From NCBI RefSeq assembly GCF_002149035.1, contig NZ_NGFP01000001.1, forward strand, positions 23,321-68,830: a stretch of 45,510 nt of DNA. The letters run 5' to 3'. This DNA comes from Streptosporangium minutum (GTDB lineage Bacteria > Actinomycetota > Actinomycetes > Streptosporangiales > Streptosporangiaceae). Below, piece by piece: positions 14,948 through 24,766 of the stretch (its first letter is position 1; every line of letters starts with the position of its first letter). A program made the translations under genes and the position numbers. The notes beneath the pieces are model-generated. The model had not been told where the DNA came from and did no database searches. It saw only the letters and a list, made by a program, of their open reading frames with translations.

Positions 14948-15271
14948 TCAGGCCACCTCATCGGGTGACTCGATCGCGGCCCGGGAGAGGCGGATCCGAT
15001 AGTCGTTGAAGGCATCGACCGGGATCCGCAGGGTGCCGCGGCGTTTGCCGACACGCAGCGCCTTGAGACGGCCCGACTCGATCTCGCGGTAGACCGTCGA
15101 CTGATGGACATCGAGGGCCCGCGCGACCTCAGCCACGCGGTACGGCTTGCACCGCTCCTGATCATCCTGCGTGGGTTCGCTGATGGGGTCCACCGAAGTC
15201 GCGGCGAACCCGGCCGCGACAAGGGCTCTGGCCATTTCCAGAACGGCAGGGGAGATAATCTGCTCCTGCAT
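14948..15271 (-). CDS. xis: Excisionase-like helix-turn-helix protein
   Basis: A 107-residue protein. The C-terminal half is an excisionase/MerR-type HTH_17 domain: YRVAEVARALDVHQSTVYRE followed by IESGRLKALRVGKRRGTLRI. Such Xis proteins bend att-site DNA and steer the integrase towards excision. The ATG at 15269-15271 has AAAGGAG five bases upstream. It is the first gene of the long leftward train that ends with int, 11 kb away. Promoter and operator sequences lie in 15272-15454. Confidence 0.8.
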   Translation of the reverse strand: MQEQIISPAVLEMARALVAAGFAATSVDPISEPTQDDQERCKPYRVAEVARALDVHQSTVYREIESGRLKALRVGKRRGTLRIPVDAFNDYRIRLSRAAIESPDEVA

Positions 15272-15385
15272 CAGTGCTCCTTTGGCGAGGTTGGGCTGAT
15301 GCGCTGGCCTCGGCGGAGAGTGGTGTTGACGCACCATTCGCACATCCCGCCGGGGCCTCTTCAGTTGTACGACTCGACCGTAATG

Positions 15386-15407
15386 CCTTAGCGGCTAAGG
15401 TAGCAAG
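15386..15407. promoter_or_regulatory. Operator candidate upstream of xis
   Basis: A perfect 15-bp palindrome CCTTAGCGGCTAAGG (15386-15400) overlaps GGCTAAGGTAGCAAG (15393-15407). The latter recurs with one change at 16784-16798 upstream of the UTRA/GntR genes. Read leftward, TTGCTA and TTACGG with a 17-bp spacer flank the palindrome, so repressor binding there would block a promoter. The GntR-type protein encoded next door is the natural candidate. Confidence 0.55.
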
Positions 15408-15454
15408 GCTCTCGACATGGCTTTCCCAAGCTTGTGACCTTTAAAGGGGTCTAC

Positions 15455-16216
15455 TCAGACGATGTCTTGCTCATACATCAGCTCGTAGAGATGGCCACCC
15501 TTGATCAGCACCTGTACCTCAATCGGCCGCATCTCATCGGTGTAGACGACGCGGAAAGTCCGGAGTACGGGCACATCATCGGGCAGTTCCAGCGCCTCAA
15601 GCTCCTCCGTTGTGGGCAGTCGCGTCGAGAGCCGGTCCACCCACTGCCGGGGTGGGTAGCCGAGCTCGGCAAGCAGCCTGGGCGAGCCTCCAGGTATCCG
15701 CCTTCTATCCATGAGGGAAGTGCCCTGAGCGATGGTCAGCGGGTGATACACCCATGCCAGTTCGGTGGGCTGGTCATCCAGCAGCAGCATCTGGTGGCGC
15801 AGAGAAACGGCCTCTGGCCTGGCCACGCCAAGGGCTTCGGCCACGGCGGCCGGCGGCGCGACCTCGGAGACCTCAAGCAGCCGGATCGTTCCTCGCTGAG
15901 AGCGCTTCGTGGCCTCGGTCATCCAGGGATATGCCTGGGCCTGTGGTGCCGGCGGCATGTAGGCGGCGGGGGTGATGGCCAGCGAGGGCACATCACGAAC
16001 GTAGACCCCGATACCGGCCCGACCGACGATGAAGTTTTCGTCCTTCAACACGTTGAGCGTGCGCTGCACCGTCTGGCTCGTCACGCTGTATTGGGCCATC
16101 AACTGCTGCGTGGTCGGCAACCGAATCCCTGGGGCCAGGTCTCCGGCCATGATCAAAGAGCGCAGCTCCGCCGCGATCTGCTGGTGACGGGGACGGACGT
16201 CAGACTTCTTAGCCAT
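15455..16216 (-). CDS. GntR family regulator with UTRA domain (KorSA-like)
   Basis: A 253-residue repressor. The N-terminal GntR winged helix spans about residues 8-75 (LRSLIMAGDLAPGIRLPTTQ ... YSVTSQTVQRTLNVLKDE), and a UTRA ligand-binding domain fills the rest (ending RPIEVQVLIKGGHLYEL). GntR-type KorSA represses transfer and excision genes in the AICE pSAM2, and this gene has the equivalent position upstream of xis. The ATG has only AAGG at about 11 bases. It lies 6 bp downstream of the UTRA-only gene and is probably co-transcribed with it. Confidence 0.88.
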   Translation of the reverse strand: MAKKSDVRPRHQQIAAELRSLIMAGDLAPGIRLPTTQQLMAQYSVTSQTVQRTLNVLKDENFIVGRAGIGVYVRDVPSLAITPAAYMPPAPQAQAYPWMTEATKRSQRGTIRLLEVSEVAPPAAVAEALGVARPEAVSLRHQMLLLDDQPTELAWVYHPLTIAQGTSLMDRRRIPGGSPRLLAELGYPPRQWVDRLSTRLPTTEELEALELPDDVPVLRTFRVVYTDEMRPIEVQVLIKGGHLYELMYEQDIV

Positions 16217-16222
16217 AGATCA

Positions 16223-16765
16223 TCACGCCTTGATCCGGTAGGTGAAGCGTCGCCCCTCGGGGCGCATCGTCATGACAGACGTCTCAAAAGGCACCCTGTC
16301 GGCTGTGAAGGCCGTCCGAACCAGCAGGATCACCAAGGCGCCTTCCCTTAGCTGGAGGGCCTCAGCCTCTTCCGCGGTTGCAGGTCGGACGGTGAGCTCT
16401 TCATACGCCTCAGCCGGCGCGTAACCGAGCTCTGCCAGCAGCGTCGGCGCTCCACCACGGATCTTCGCCATCTGGGCAAGCCCGGTGCCGATGGCCAGGG
16501 AAGACGGGTAGTAGGAGTCCGTGAGTTCAACCGGTCGGTCATCCACCAGCATCACCCTGCGCCGGACAACCGCAGTACCACCATCGGGCAACCGCAAGGC
16601 CTCAGCCACATGGGCGGGCGGGACGAGTTCCACGACCTCAGCGAGACGTTGCGAGCCGGTCTTGCCCGTCGCGGCGAGCTCGTCCGACCAGGCGTCGACC
16701 TGGCCATCGGAACGTGGGGTCAGGTACGAAGCCGAGCTTCCCATCCAATCCTGACGGTTGCTCAT
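16223..16765 (-). CDS. UTRA-domain protein lacking a DNA-binding domain
   Basis: A 180-residue protein aligned by eye with the C-terminal UTRA part of the adjacent GntR regulator: VVELVPPAHVAEALRLP against LEVSEVAPPAAVAEALGV, and GGAPTLLAELGYAPAEAYEE against GGSPRLLAELGYPPRQWVDR. The GntR winged helix is missing; only about 45 unrelated residues precede the UTRA fold. The ATG at 16763-16765 has GGAG nine bases upstream. It may dimerise with, or titrate the ligand of, the full-length regulator; this is inference. Confidence 0.75.
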   Translation of the reverse strand: MSNRQDWMGSSASYLTPRSDGQVDAWSDELAATGKTGSQRLAEVVELVPPAHVAEALRLPDGGTAVVRRRVMLVDDRPVELTDSYYPSSLAIGTGLAQMAKIRGGAPTLLAELGYAPAEAYEELTVRPATAEEAEALQLREGALVILLVRTAFTADRVPFETSVMTMRPEGRRFTYRIKA

Positions 16766-16783
16766 GATGATCAACTCCAGAGT

Positions 16784-16798
16784 GGCTTAGGTAGCAAG
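16784..16798. promoter_or_regulatory. Operator candidate upstream of UTRA/GntR genes
   Basis: GGCTTAGGTAGCAAG, 14 of 15 bases identical to the site at 15393-15407. It lies 19 bp before the UTRA gene start, where a bound repressor would autoregulate the pair. The rest of 16799-16950 up to the array shows nothing else clear. Confidence 0.5.
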
Positions 16799-16950
16799 CT
16801 TGGATGCCTGATTGCCACTCTACTGACTACCGGCTCAAACGATTCCGCACCCTTTCTTCGTTGACGTGAGTCCTTCTCACCTCTACACCAGCAGTCTGAT
16901 AAACGACTCACTACATAGGCACTCCCACAGTTCGATTGAGTGCCCGAAAC

Positions 16951-19900
16951 CAGCTCACCCCCACGGGCGTGGGGAGGACTTCTTGATCATGCGGAGGGTG
17001 AGCGTGTCACTCGGCTCACCCCCACGGGCGTGGGGAGGACGTCATCGGAGCGGCGCACAGCAACCGTGGAATCGGCTCACCCCCACGGGCGTGGGGAGGA
17101 CGGTGCGATTGTCACCTCCACCCGCGTGCTGAACGGCTCACCCCCACGGGCGTGGGGAGGACGCGGCGCTGCGGTGTCTTACTTCCGTACGCTGCGGCTC
17201 ACCCCCACGGGCGTGGGGAGGACACGCCACTTGCAGTTCTTACTGCAGACCGACTCGGCTCACCCCCACGGGCGTGGGGAGGACGCACGTCAAAGGATTC
17301 CCGTCCGCCCGACGTGCGGCTCACCCCCACGGGCGTGGGGAGGACACCGATGACGACCCGGAGATCGGCGACCCTGACGGCTCACCCCCACGGGCGTGGG
17401 GAGGACCGTGGGCGGCGCCCGGAGCGAACGCTGACGGCCGGCTCACCCCCACGGGCGTGGGGAGGACTCCAGGCTGGCGCCGGAGATCGTCGCCGTCGCC
17501 GGCTCACCCCCACGGGCGTGGGGAGGACACGGGCACCGTGTCGATCCCGACGCCTGACATCGGCTCACCCCCACGGGCGTGGGGAGGACGTCCCAAGTCC
17601 GTGTCAGCGTCACACGAGACCCGGCTCACCCCCACGGGCGTGGGGAGGACTTCTGCTGCTGGTGGTCCATCTCGTTCAGCGTCGGCTCACCCCCACGGGC
17701 GTGGGGAGGACAGGTTCACGCCGGCCGGGCTCGCGGTCGCGGCCGGCTCACCCCCACGGGCGTGGGGAGGACCGAAGGGCAGGGGCGTCAGGCCGGCAAC
17801 GTCACGGCTCACCCCCACGGGCGTGGGGAGGACGGGACTGGTGGACCGATGTCGCCGCGACCCGTCGGCTCACCCCCACGGGCGTGGGGAGGACGCGGGC
17901 GACAGGTCCGGCGGGTCCGAAAGCAACGGCTCACCCCCACGGGCGTGGGGAGGACTCCTCTTGCGTTGGTATGTCCGATCGGGGAGGCGGCTCACCCCCA
18001 CGGGCGTGGGGAGGACTCACGACGCCACACCGGACGATCACGCGGCAACGGCTCACCCCCACGGGCGTGGGGAGGACATCTTCAGCATCCGCCGGAACGG
18101 GTCGCGGGCCGGCTCACCCCCACGGGCGTGGGGAGGACTTCGGCGCAGTCGTCATCGACTCCCTCACCCACGGCTCACCCCCACGGGCGTGGGGAGGACG
18201 GCCGTCTGCCACGCCCTGACGGGAAGGGCACCGGCTCACCCCCACGGGCGTGGGGAGGACCTACACCGAGCAGGCGGACCTCCAGTCGCGGACGGCTCAC
18301 CCCCACGGGCGTGGGGAGGACGGATCGTGATTCAGGAGGTCAAGCCGCGGGGACGGCTCACCCCCACGGGCGTGGGGAGGACCCGTTCCCCTACCGGCGT
18401 TTCACAGCGGCACGCGGCTCACCCCCACGGGCGTGGGGAGGACTGGGCGATGAGATCGAGCAGATCCGACGACGCCGGCTCACCCCCACGGGCGTGGGGA
18501 GGACAAGGCAGGCTGGATGACGGTGTCCCACGCGGTCGGCTCACCCCCACGGGCGTGGGGAGGACCTTCGCGGCGATCGCCGCGCGCACGACCATGTCGG
18601 CTCACCCCCACGGGCGTGGGGAGGACAGCGTCGGGCGTACGTCGCCACCACGTCATGTCGGCTCACCCCCACGGGCGTGGGGAGGACGGCGGGTGCGCGG
18701 CGACAAGATCCGAGTAGACCGGCTCACCCCCACGGGCGTGGGGAGGACGACGGTCGGCGACGTCCCGAGGCCAGGGTTGGCGGCTCACCCCCACGGGCGT
18801 GGGGAGGACTCCTGGGCGTCCTGGACATCACGCAGGGCGTCCGGCTCACCCCCACGGGCGTGGGGAGGACGCTCTTACTGGGCCTTCGGAAGCGGGGCCT
18901 GTCGGCTCACCCCCACGGGCGTGGGGAGGACGGTGTCGGCGTCCACCGTGTGTGCCCAGTTGGCGGCTCACCCCCACGGGCGTGGGGAGGACGCCGGCGG
19001 GATGACGGTACGAGGAGGTTGCTCCGGCTCACCCCCACGGGCGTGGGGAGGACCGCCACGTGACATGTCATCCCCGTCCCAGTAGGGGCTCACCCCCACG
19101 GGCGTGGGGAGGACTTACCGGGGTTCGAGTGCGCGGCCACTCCGATCGGCTCACCCCCACGGGCGTGGGGAGGACTCTACACAGGAGTGTGCACTAGCCC
19201 TACACAGTGGCTCACCCCCACGGGCGTGGGGAGGACGGTTCCGCTTCCTTTGACCGAGGGCGAACCACCGGCTCACCCCCACGGGCGTGGGGAGGACCTG
19301 GCGGGCCATCCCCCATCGTTCGGCCACATAGGCTCACCCCCACGGGCGTGGGGAGGACGGGCCTGGGCCGCGGCGAGCAAGCTGTGGCGGAGGCTCACCC
19401 CCACGGGCGTGGGGAGGACCGCCATGATCAAGCTCCCTTCACAGCATGATCCGGCTCACCCCCACGGGCGTGGGGAGGACTCCCAACAAGCTCCCGGTTG
19501 CCTCCGCTCAGGCGGCTCACCCCCACGGGCGTGGGGAGGACTCCCAACAAGCTCCCGGTTGCCTCCGCTCAGGCGGCTCACCCCCACGGGCGTGGGGAGG
19601 ACTTCGGCCAAGAGGGTGGTTCCTGACCGGGGATCGGCTCACCCCCACGGGCGTGGGGAGGACTCGATGCCGACCGAGGCGGCCCGCTCGGTCAGCGGCT
19701 CACCCCCACGGGCGTGGGGAGGACGAGACACCGCGTCATGTCGTTGCAGTCGCTGTCGGCTCACCCCCACGGGCGTGGGGAGGACGCGCTGCCCGCGAGC
19801 CCGCGCTGCGTCCAGCCCGGCTCACCCCCACGGGCGTGGGGAGGACGCGGCCAGCTGCTGTTCCAGCGCGATCAGCTGCGGCTCACCCCCACGGGCGTGG

Positions 19901-20151
19901 GGAGGACGTCCCGTTGCTGGAGACCTGGGAGACGCGTGGCGGCTCACCCCCACGGGCGTGGGGAGGACGGACCGGCCGCGGTCGGAGCCGATGCCGATGT
20001 CGGCTCACCCCCACGGGCGTGGGGAGGACCCGTAGCCTCGCTGTGATGCGGTGCCCCGCTGCGGCTCACCCCCACGGGCGTGGGGAGGACTCGCATCCTG
20101 CTCGTGAGCATGGGGCCTTGGGCGGCTCACCCCCACGGGCGTGGGGAGGAC
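16951..20151 (-). CRISPR. Type I-E CRISPR array 1: 53 repeats, 52 spacers
   Basis: 29-nt repeats at an exact 61-bp period with 32-nt spacers. In the active (minus) orientation the repeat begins GTCCTCCCCACG and ends GGGGGTGAGCCG, with a CCCCAC/GTGGGG hairpin, typical of actinomycete I-E repeats cut by Cas6e. The leader-proximal repeat is 20123-20151. The far-end repeat (16951-16979) has a base change (GAGCTG for GAGCCG), as expected of the oldest unit. The last repeat base varies at four units (19086, 19208, 19330, 19391). One spacer is present twice in succession. Confidence 0.98.
19481..19573 (-). repeat. Duplicated spacer-repeat unit in array 1
   Basis: Spacers 19481-19512 and 19542-19573 are identical over all 32 bases (both start TCCCAACAAGCTCCCGGTTG), separated by one repeat. 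Confidence 0.97.
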
Positions 20152-20194
20152 ACTTCCCGACCTGCGGTTTCACATTTGCACTTGAAGTTTTCGG
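20152..20194 (-). promoter_or_regulatory. Leader of CRISPR array 1
   Basis: Read leftward towards the array, this 43-bp block matches 34 of 43 bases of the block before array 2. The longest shared run is GAAAACTTCAAGTGC; the others are TGTGAA, GCAGGTC and GAAGT next to the first repeat. It probably contains the Cas1-Cas2 integration anchor. Confidence 0.8.
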
Positions 20195-20448
20195 CAGGCC
20201 GAACATGTGGTCGAAAGCATCGCGAACCAGCCTACCCCTCCCCAGGAGACGCATCCCCGGTGCTCATATGATCGCAAATTCCCACCAACACCACAAAAGT
20301 TCACAAATGCGGCTAATGGAAATTGAATAATTTTCACATTCTTCGTTTGAGATGAAATGTCGGTGGCTGTCTCTACAGTGATCTCTCGTAAATCCGACTG
20401 ACGGACGCCGACCTGTCGGCGGCCCCAGCCTGGCCATGGAGAGTGGAG
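20195..20448. promoter_or_regulatory. AT-rich leader and cas promoter region
   Basis: The gene-free gap between leader 1 and cas3. About 100 bp (20262-20365) are strikingly AT-rich for this genome (AAATTGAATAATTTTCACATT and similar). Divergent transcription of array 1 and the cas operon must start here. No confident -35/-10 pair was assigned. Confidence 0.5.
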
Positions 20449-23178
20449 ATGGACGACCCCTTGGACGTTGACCTCGCCCTGTGGGGCAAGTCGCGAGGGC
20501 TTCCGACGCGGTATCCGCTGATCTGCCACCTTCTCGACTCCGCCGCAGCGGTGGAGGCCCTGTGGGATCACTACCTCTCTCCCGGCCTGCGCACCTCCCT
20601 GGCGGGTGGGCTGGGAACTGATGAGCTGCACGCCCGGTCTTTGCTCGCGTATTGGGCCGGATTACACGATATTTGTAAGTGCATGTCCTGTTTCCAGGAA
20701 CAAGACAAAATCGGGTTCAGCCAGCTTGCTGATTATCCGGAGGTAAACGCCACTCCCAAGGGCCACGCGTTCGCCGCGCATGTCTGGCTGGGGCAGCTCC
20801 TGTCGGCGCTCGGCTACAAAGTCGGCAGGACACCGTCTCCCGCCATCCGGGTCGCTCAGCTGCTGGGCGGCCATCACGGCACTTTCTCTCCGTTCAACCA
20901 CCATGAGTTCCGTGATCCGCTGGGCTCTCTGCCGGCGTTGGGGGAAGGCAGGTGGGAGGAGCAGCGCCAGATCATCGCCGCCGTGGTGCATGAGCTGACA
21001 GGCCGCCCTGAGCCGCCACAGGAGGTGTCCGATGCGGGCGGGGCCCTTGCTTGCGGCCTGGTGATCCTCGCGGACTGGCTGGTGAGCCAGGATGACTTCC
21101 TGCGTAAGCGGATCGATGCCGGTCTGCCGGAGCGCGGTGACGCGGACTGCCTTGAACGTCACCTGACGCGTAGCCGATCTGCAGTTCCGCAGTTGTTGCG
21201 GGAGGCGGGCCTGGGGCGGTTGACGTTCAAGCCGGGTGGGTTCAGTGACGACTTTCCGTTCCAGCCGAACGGCCTGCAGAGGTCGATCAGCGAGAGTCTC
21301 CCTGGCCTCGTCGACGGCGATCCCGGCCTTTTGCTGATCATGGCCCCGATGGGCGAGGGCAAGACCGAGGCCGCGTTGCATGCGGGCCGGCTGATGGGTG
21401 AAGCCTCGGGGCGGCCGGGTTACTTCATAGGCCTGCCGACGATGGCCACCTCCGACCAGATGCTCCGTCGGGTGGACGGCTTTCGCCGCGACCGGATCGA
21501 GGGTGCCGACTCGCTGACTCTGCTGCACGGTATGGCCTGGCTGAATGCCGCCTACTCGCCCGAGGGTGAGGAAATCGGCGTGCTGACCCACGACCCCATG
21601 GCGACTCGTTGGTTGCGCGGCAGCAAGCGCGGTCTGCTCGCCAACCTCTCCGTGGGGACGATCGACCAGGCGCTGATGGCGGTCCTGCGAGGACGGCATA
21701 ACGTGCTGCGAATGCTCGGCCTGGTGGGGAAAGTTCTCGTGGTCGACGAGGTGCACGCCTACGACTCCTACATGCAGGGCCTGCTCAAGACGTTGCTGGG
21801 CTGGCTGGGCGCGTTGGAGGTGCCGGTCGTGCTCCTGTCGGCGACGCTTCCCGTGGCGGTGGGCCGACGGCTGGCGGAGGCTTATCTGGCGGGCGCCGGG
21901 TGCCGTGACCAACAGGTGCCCGAGGTGACATACCCGGGGTGGATCTATGTGAGCCCGCGGGCGGCCGTGTCCGTGCCGGTGGACAGCAGGGAACGGACTC
22001 TGCGCGTCGAGACCCATGACGTTCCGATCGCTCCGGACGGGCACCCTGGCCGGCTCCCCGCCCTCCGCGAGATTCTCGCTCCGCTGCTCCGTGAGGGGGG
22101 TTGTGCGGCGGTCATCTGTAACACCGTCGCCGAGGCCCAGCAGACCTACCTGATGCTGCGGGACTGGGTGCGGAGGTCGGAGACAGCCGGCCGGAAGCCG
22201 CCGGAGATCAGGCTGCTGCACTCGCGGTTCGAGGCACAGCGCCGGGAGCAGATCACTCAGGAGATGGTGGGCTGGTTCGGCAAGGACGCCGGAGACGGTC
22301 GGCCGCCGGCCGCGATCCTGGTGGCGACGCAGGTGATCGAGCAGTCCCTGGACCTGGATTTCGACGTCGTTGTCAGTGACCTGGCACCGATCGCCCTGCT
22401 GCTCCAGCGGGCGGGGCGCTGTCAGCGGCACCCGGCGCTCGATGGGAAGCGGCCAGCCTGGGCGAAGGATCTGATGCGGCTGGTGGTGCTGACTCCCGCT
22501 GGGCAGGAAGGGACCCTGGCCATTCCCCGCGCCTGGCCCTATGTCTATCCCAGGGCGCTGCTGCGCCGTACCCACGACGCGCTGGCGGGCCTGCCGGACG
22601 GTGTGGTGGCCATTCCTGGAGCCATTCAGGGCTTGGTGGACCAGGTGTATGACGAAAACTTCGACGACGAGACCTCGCCCTGCCTCAGCGACGACGTGGC
22701 CCGGCTGGCCGACGAGCAGGCGAAGGACCTGTATGCGCAGATGGCTGCCATTCCCACGCCTGGTCGCGTCGGTGATCTGAGCCAGCTCAGCGGAGACGAC
22801 TTCGTGAGCGAGCTCTCGACCCGGCTGGGTGCCGACTCCGGACGGGTCGTCTGCTGCACGGTCGCCTCCGACGGGCAACTCATGCTCGGTGACAAGCCGC
22901 TTCCCGTCGTCGAGGCGGGTGGCGGGGCTGCGAAGAAGTGGTTCACCAAGGACCAGGTCCGGCTGGTGATGAGTAACACGATCCCGGTGCCGGGAACGTG
23001 GCTGAGCGGCCTGTCGGCCGACAACGCGGCGCCGCCGGCCTGGGCTGACAGCCCGCACCTCAGTGACCTCGTCGTGGTCCGGATGTCCGGCGACCAGATG
23101 TCCGGTCTGCTCGGCGATCGGAGCCTGTGGCTGTCGGCGGAGCTGGGCCTGTCGGAGTTTCCCGCTACGGCCGGTTGA
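20449..23178 (+). CDS. cas3: Cas3 nuclease-helicase (type I-E)
   Basis: A 909-residue protein that degrades DNA after Cascade binding. The N-terminal HD nuclease shows an early His (YPLICHLLD), GLHDICK with His73-Asp74, a KGHAF segment and LGGHHGTFS. The SF2 helicase follows with Walker A APMGEGKTEAA, DExH box VVDEVHAYDS, LLSATLP, and motif VI within LLLQRAGRCQRH. The ATG at 20449 has GGAG at 20438-20441; a GTG two codons earlier is possible. It is the first gene of the cas operon. No fusion or truncation; its length fits E. coli Cas3 (about 890). Confidence 0.97.
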   Translation: MDDPLDVDLALWGKSRGLPTRYPLICHLLDSAAAVEALWDHYLSPGLRTSLAGGLGTDELHARSLLAYWAGLHDICKCMSCFQEQDKIGFSQLADYPEVNATPKGHAFAAHVWLGQLLSALGYKVGRTPSPAIRVAQLLGGHHGTFSPFNHHEFRDPLGSLPALGEGRWEEQRQIIAAVVHELTGRPEPPQEVSDAGGALACGLVILADWLVSQDDFLRKRIDAGLPERGDADCLERHLTRSRSAVPQLLREAGLGRLTFKPGGFSDDFPFQPNGLQRSISESLPGLVDGDPGLLLIMAPMGEGKTEAALHAGRLMGEASGRPGYFIGLPTMATSDQMLRRVDGFRRDRIEGADSLTLLHGMAWLNAAYSPEGEEIGVLTHDPMATRWLRGSKRGLLANLSVGTIDQALMAVLRGRHNVLRMLGLVGKVLVVDEVHAYDSYMQGLLKTLLGWLGALEVPVVLLSATLPVAVGRRLAEAYLAGAGCRDQQVPEVTYPGWIYVSPRAAVSVPVDSRERTLRVETHDVPIAPDGHPGRLPALREILAPLLREGGCAAVICNTVAEAQQTYLMLRDWVRRSETAGRKPPEIRLLHSRFEAQRREQITQEMVGWFGKDAGDGRPPAAILVATQVIEQSLDLDFDVVVSDLAPIALLLQRAGRCQRHPALDGKRPAWAKDLMRLVVLTPAGQEGTLAIPRAWPYVYPRALLRRTHDALAGLPDGVVAIPGAIQGLVDQVYDENFDDETSPCLSDDVARLADEQAKDLYAQMAAIPTPGRVGDLSQLSGDDFVSELSTRLGADSGRVVCCTVASDGQLMLGDKPLPVVEAGGGAAKKWFTKDQVRLVMSNTIPVPGTWLSGLSADNAAPPAWADSPHLSDLVVVRMSGDQMSGLLGDRSLWLSAELGLSEFPATAG

Positions 23179-23212
23179 GACCGGTCCTCACTACGTAGAA
23201 GAGAGGAATGCC

Positions 23213-24766
23213 GTGACGTATGACCTGTTGACTCGGAAGTGGCTGTCAGTCCGAGAGGGTGACGCGCGCCGAGAGATCGGGTTGCGGGAGCTGTTCGAGT
23301 GCGCGCACGAGCTGACCGATATCGAAGCGTCTCCGCCTCCGGGCGCGTCCGGCCTGTGGCGGGTGCTGACCGTGATGGCGGCGCGGATGACTGGCCTGGA
23401 CGACATGACGCTGAGCGCCTACGACTGGGGCGAGCGCCAGGCAGAAGTCCTGGAGGACCGCCGTTTTGACCAGGACAGTGTGGCGGAGTACTTCGCGCGG
23501 TATCCGGGGCGCTTCGACCTCTTCGACGCGCATCGGCCATGGCTGCAGGATCCTCGGCTCCGGGAGGAGTGCAAGGGCAGTTCGGGCGTCAACAAGCTCG
23601 TCATGTCCCGGCCGGCCGGCAACAACCAGGTGTGGTTCAACCATGCGACCGCGCTGGATCCTCCGCCGGTTCCCGCTGGTGAAGCGGTGTTCCATCTACT
23701 GACGCAGCTCTACTACGGCCCGTCGGGTCAGTGCACGCCCCGGGTGGTCGCGGGGATCTCCGGCGGGAACAGCAAGGCCGGTCCACTGCGCAGGACGATC
23801 TCGTTCCATCCGCTGGGCCGTACGGTCTTCGAGTCGCTGATCGCCGGCATTCCTCCGGCCCACCTCTACGACACCGGAGGGGTCGACCTCGCCCCCTGGG
23901 AGGCCGACGAGCTTCCCGATCCGCTGGGCGTGCCGCCGCGCCCCAGCGGCCTGGGCGGGGTTTTGACCGGGCGGTTCCAGCACGCGGTGCTGTTGGAGCG
24001 TTCCGCGGACGAGGAGTCGGTCGTCGACGCGTGGATCACTTGGGCGTGGCGCGACAAGGAGTTCCCGGCCGACGATCCGTACCTGGTCTACCAGCAGAAC
24101 AAGGAGGGCGCCTTCTACGCCCGCCAGGCCGACGCGAGCCGGGCGCTGTGGCGGGACTTCGACTCGCTGCTGCTCGAAGACGTCGGTGACGAGCACCGCC
24201 GCCGGCCCGCCGTACTGGCTGCGATCGAGGATCTGCGGGGCACGCTGTTGCCGGTGCTGCGGGCCCGGGCCTTCGGCTTCGACCAGGACGGCCAGACCAG
24301 GGACAAGGAGTGGACCGTCGGGGTGACTCCGGCGTTGCTGGCATTGGCGAACGAGATCCAGGTGGCGCGGGCGATCAGCGACATGCGGCAGGCGGCCGAG
24401 CGGGTGCAGCGGCATCTGGAGTGGGCGCTGCGTGACGCCTGGATCGCGATCAACGATCCGTCCAACGGGAACGGCAAGCCGCAGCGGAAGGACATCTCCA
24501 AGGGGCCATGGCCTGCGCAGGGGTCCTTCCGCTACTGGGCCCGTGCCGAGCGGGTCTTCTGGCGCCGGGTGCGTGAGCGCAGGTTCGACAGCGCGGTGGA
24601 CGACTTCCTGCACCTGGCTCTGGACGTCTACGACGAGGTGACCGACAGCGGAGGTCCGTTGCCGCGGGTCAAGCGGGCCGTCGAGCTCAAACGGGGTCTG
24701 ATCTTCGGGGCGCGGCCATCCACCGGCAAGGCAGGCAAGACGAGCAAGGCAAAGGAGCGCGTGTGA
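23213..24766 (+). CDS. cse1: Cse1/CasA, Cascade large subunit
   Basis: A 517-residue protein with the family's opening MTYDLLTRKWLSVR and later FDLFDAHRPWLQDPRL and VWFNH. It recognises the PAM and recruits Cas3. The GTG start has AGAGGA five bases upstream, 34 bp after cas3. Length is close to E. coli CasA (502). It overlaps cse2 by 4 bp. Confidence 0.95.
   Translation: MTYDLLTRKWLSVREGDARREIGLRELFECAHELTDIEASPPPGASGLWRVLTVMAARMTGLDDMTLSAYDWGERQAEVLEDRRFDQDSVAEYFARYPGRFDLFDAHRPWLQDPRLREECKGSSGVNKLVMSRPAGNNQVWFNHATALDPPPVPAGEAVFHLLTQLYYGPSGQCTPRVVAGISGGNSKAGPLRRTISFHPLGRTVFESLIAGIPPAHLYDTGGVDLAPWEADELPDPLGVPPRPSGLGGVLTGRFQHAVLLERSADEESVVDAWITWAWRDKEFPADDPYLVYQQNKEGAFYARQADASRALWRDFDSLLLEDVGDEHRRRPAVLAAIEDLRGTLLPVLRARAFGFDQDGQTRDKEWTVGVTPALLALANEIQVARAISDMRQAAERVQRHLEWALRDAWIAINDPSNGNGKPQRKDISKGPWPAQGSFRYWARAERVFWRRVRERRFDSAVDDFLHLALDVYDEVTDSGGPLPRVKRAVELKRGLIFGARPSTGKAGKTSKAKERV

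Noticed and set aside
16940-20330. Long plus-strand frames rich in GSPPRAWGG, RLTPTGVGRT and AHPHGRGED repeats
   Set aside because: These are the CRISPR repeat read in its three frames; the 61-bp period cycles the frame. They are not proteins.
20662-23058. 798-residue minus-strand frame opposite cas3
   Set aside because: Composition typical of an antisense shadow (Arg/His/Gln-rich); cas3 motifs on the plus strand are unmistakable.
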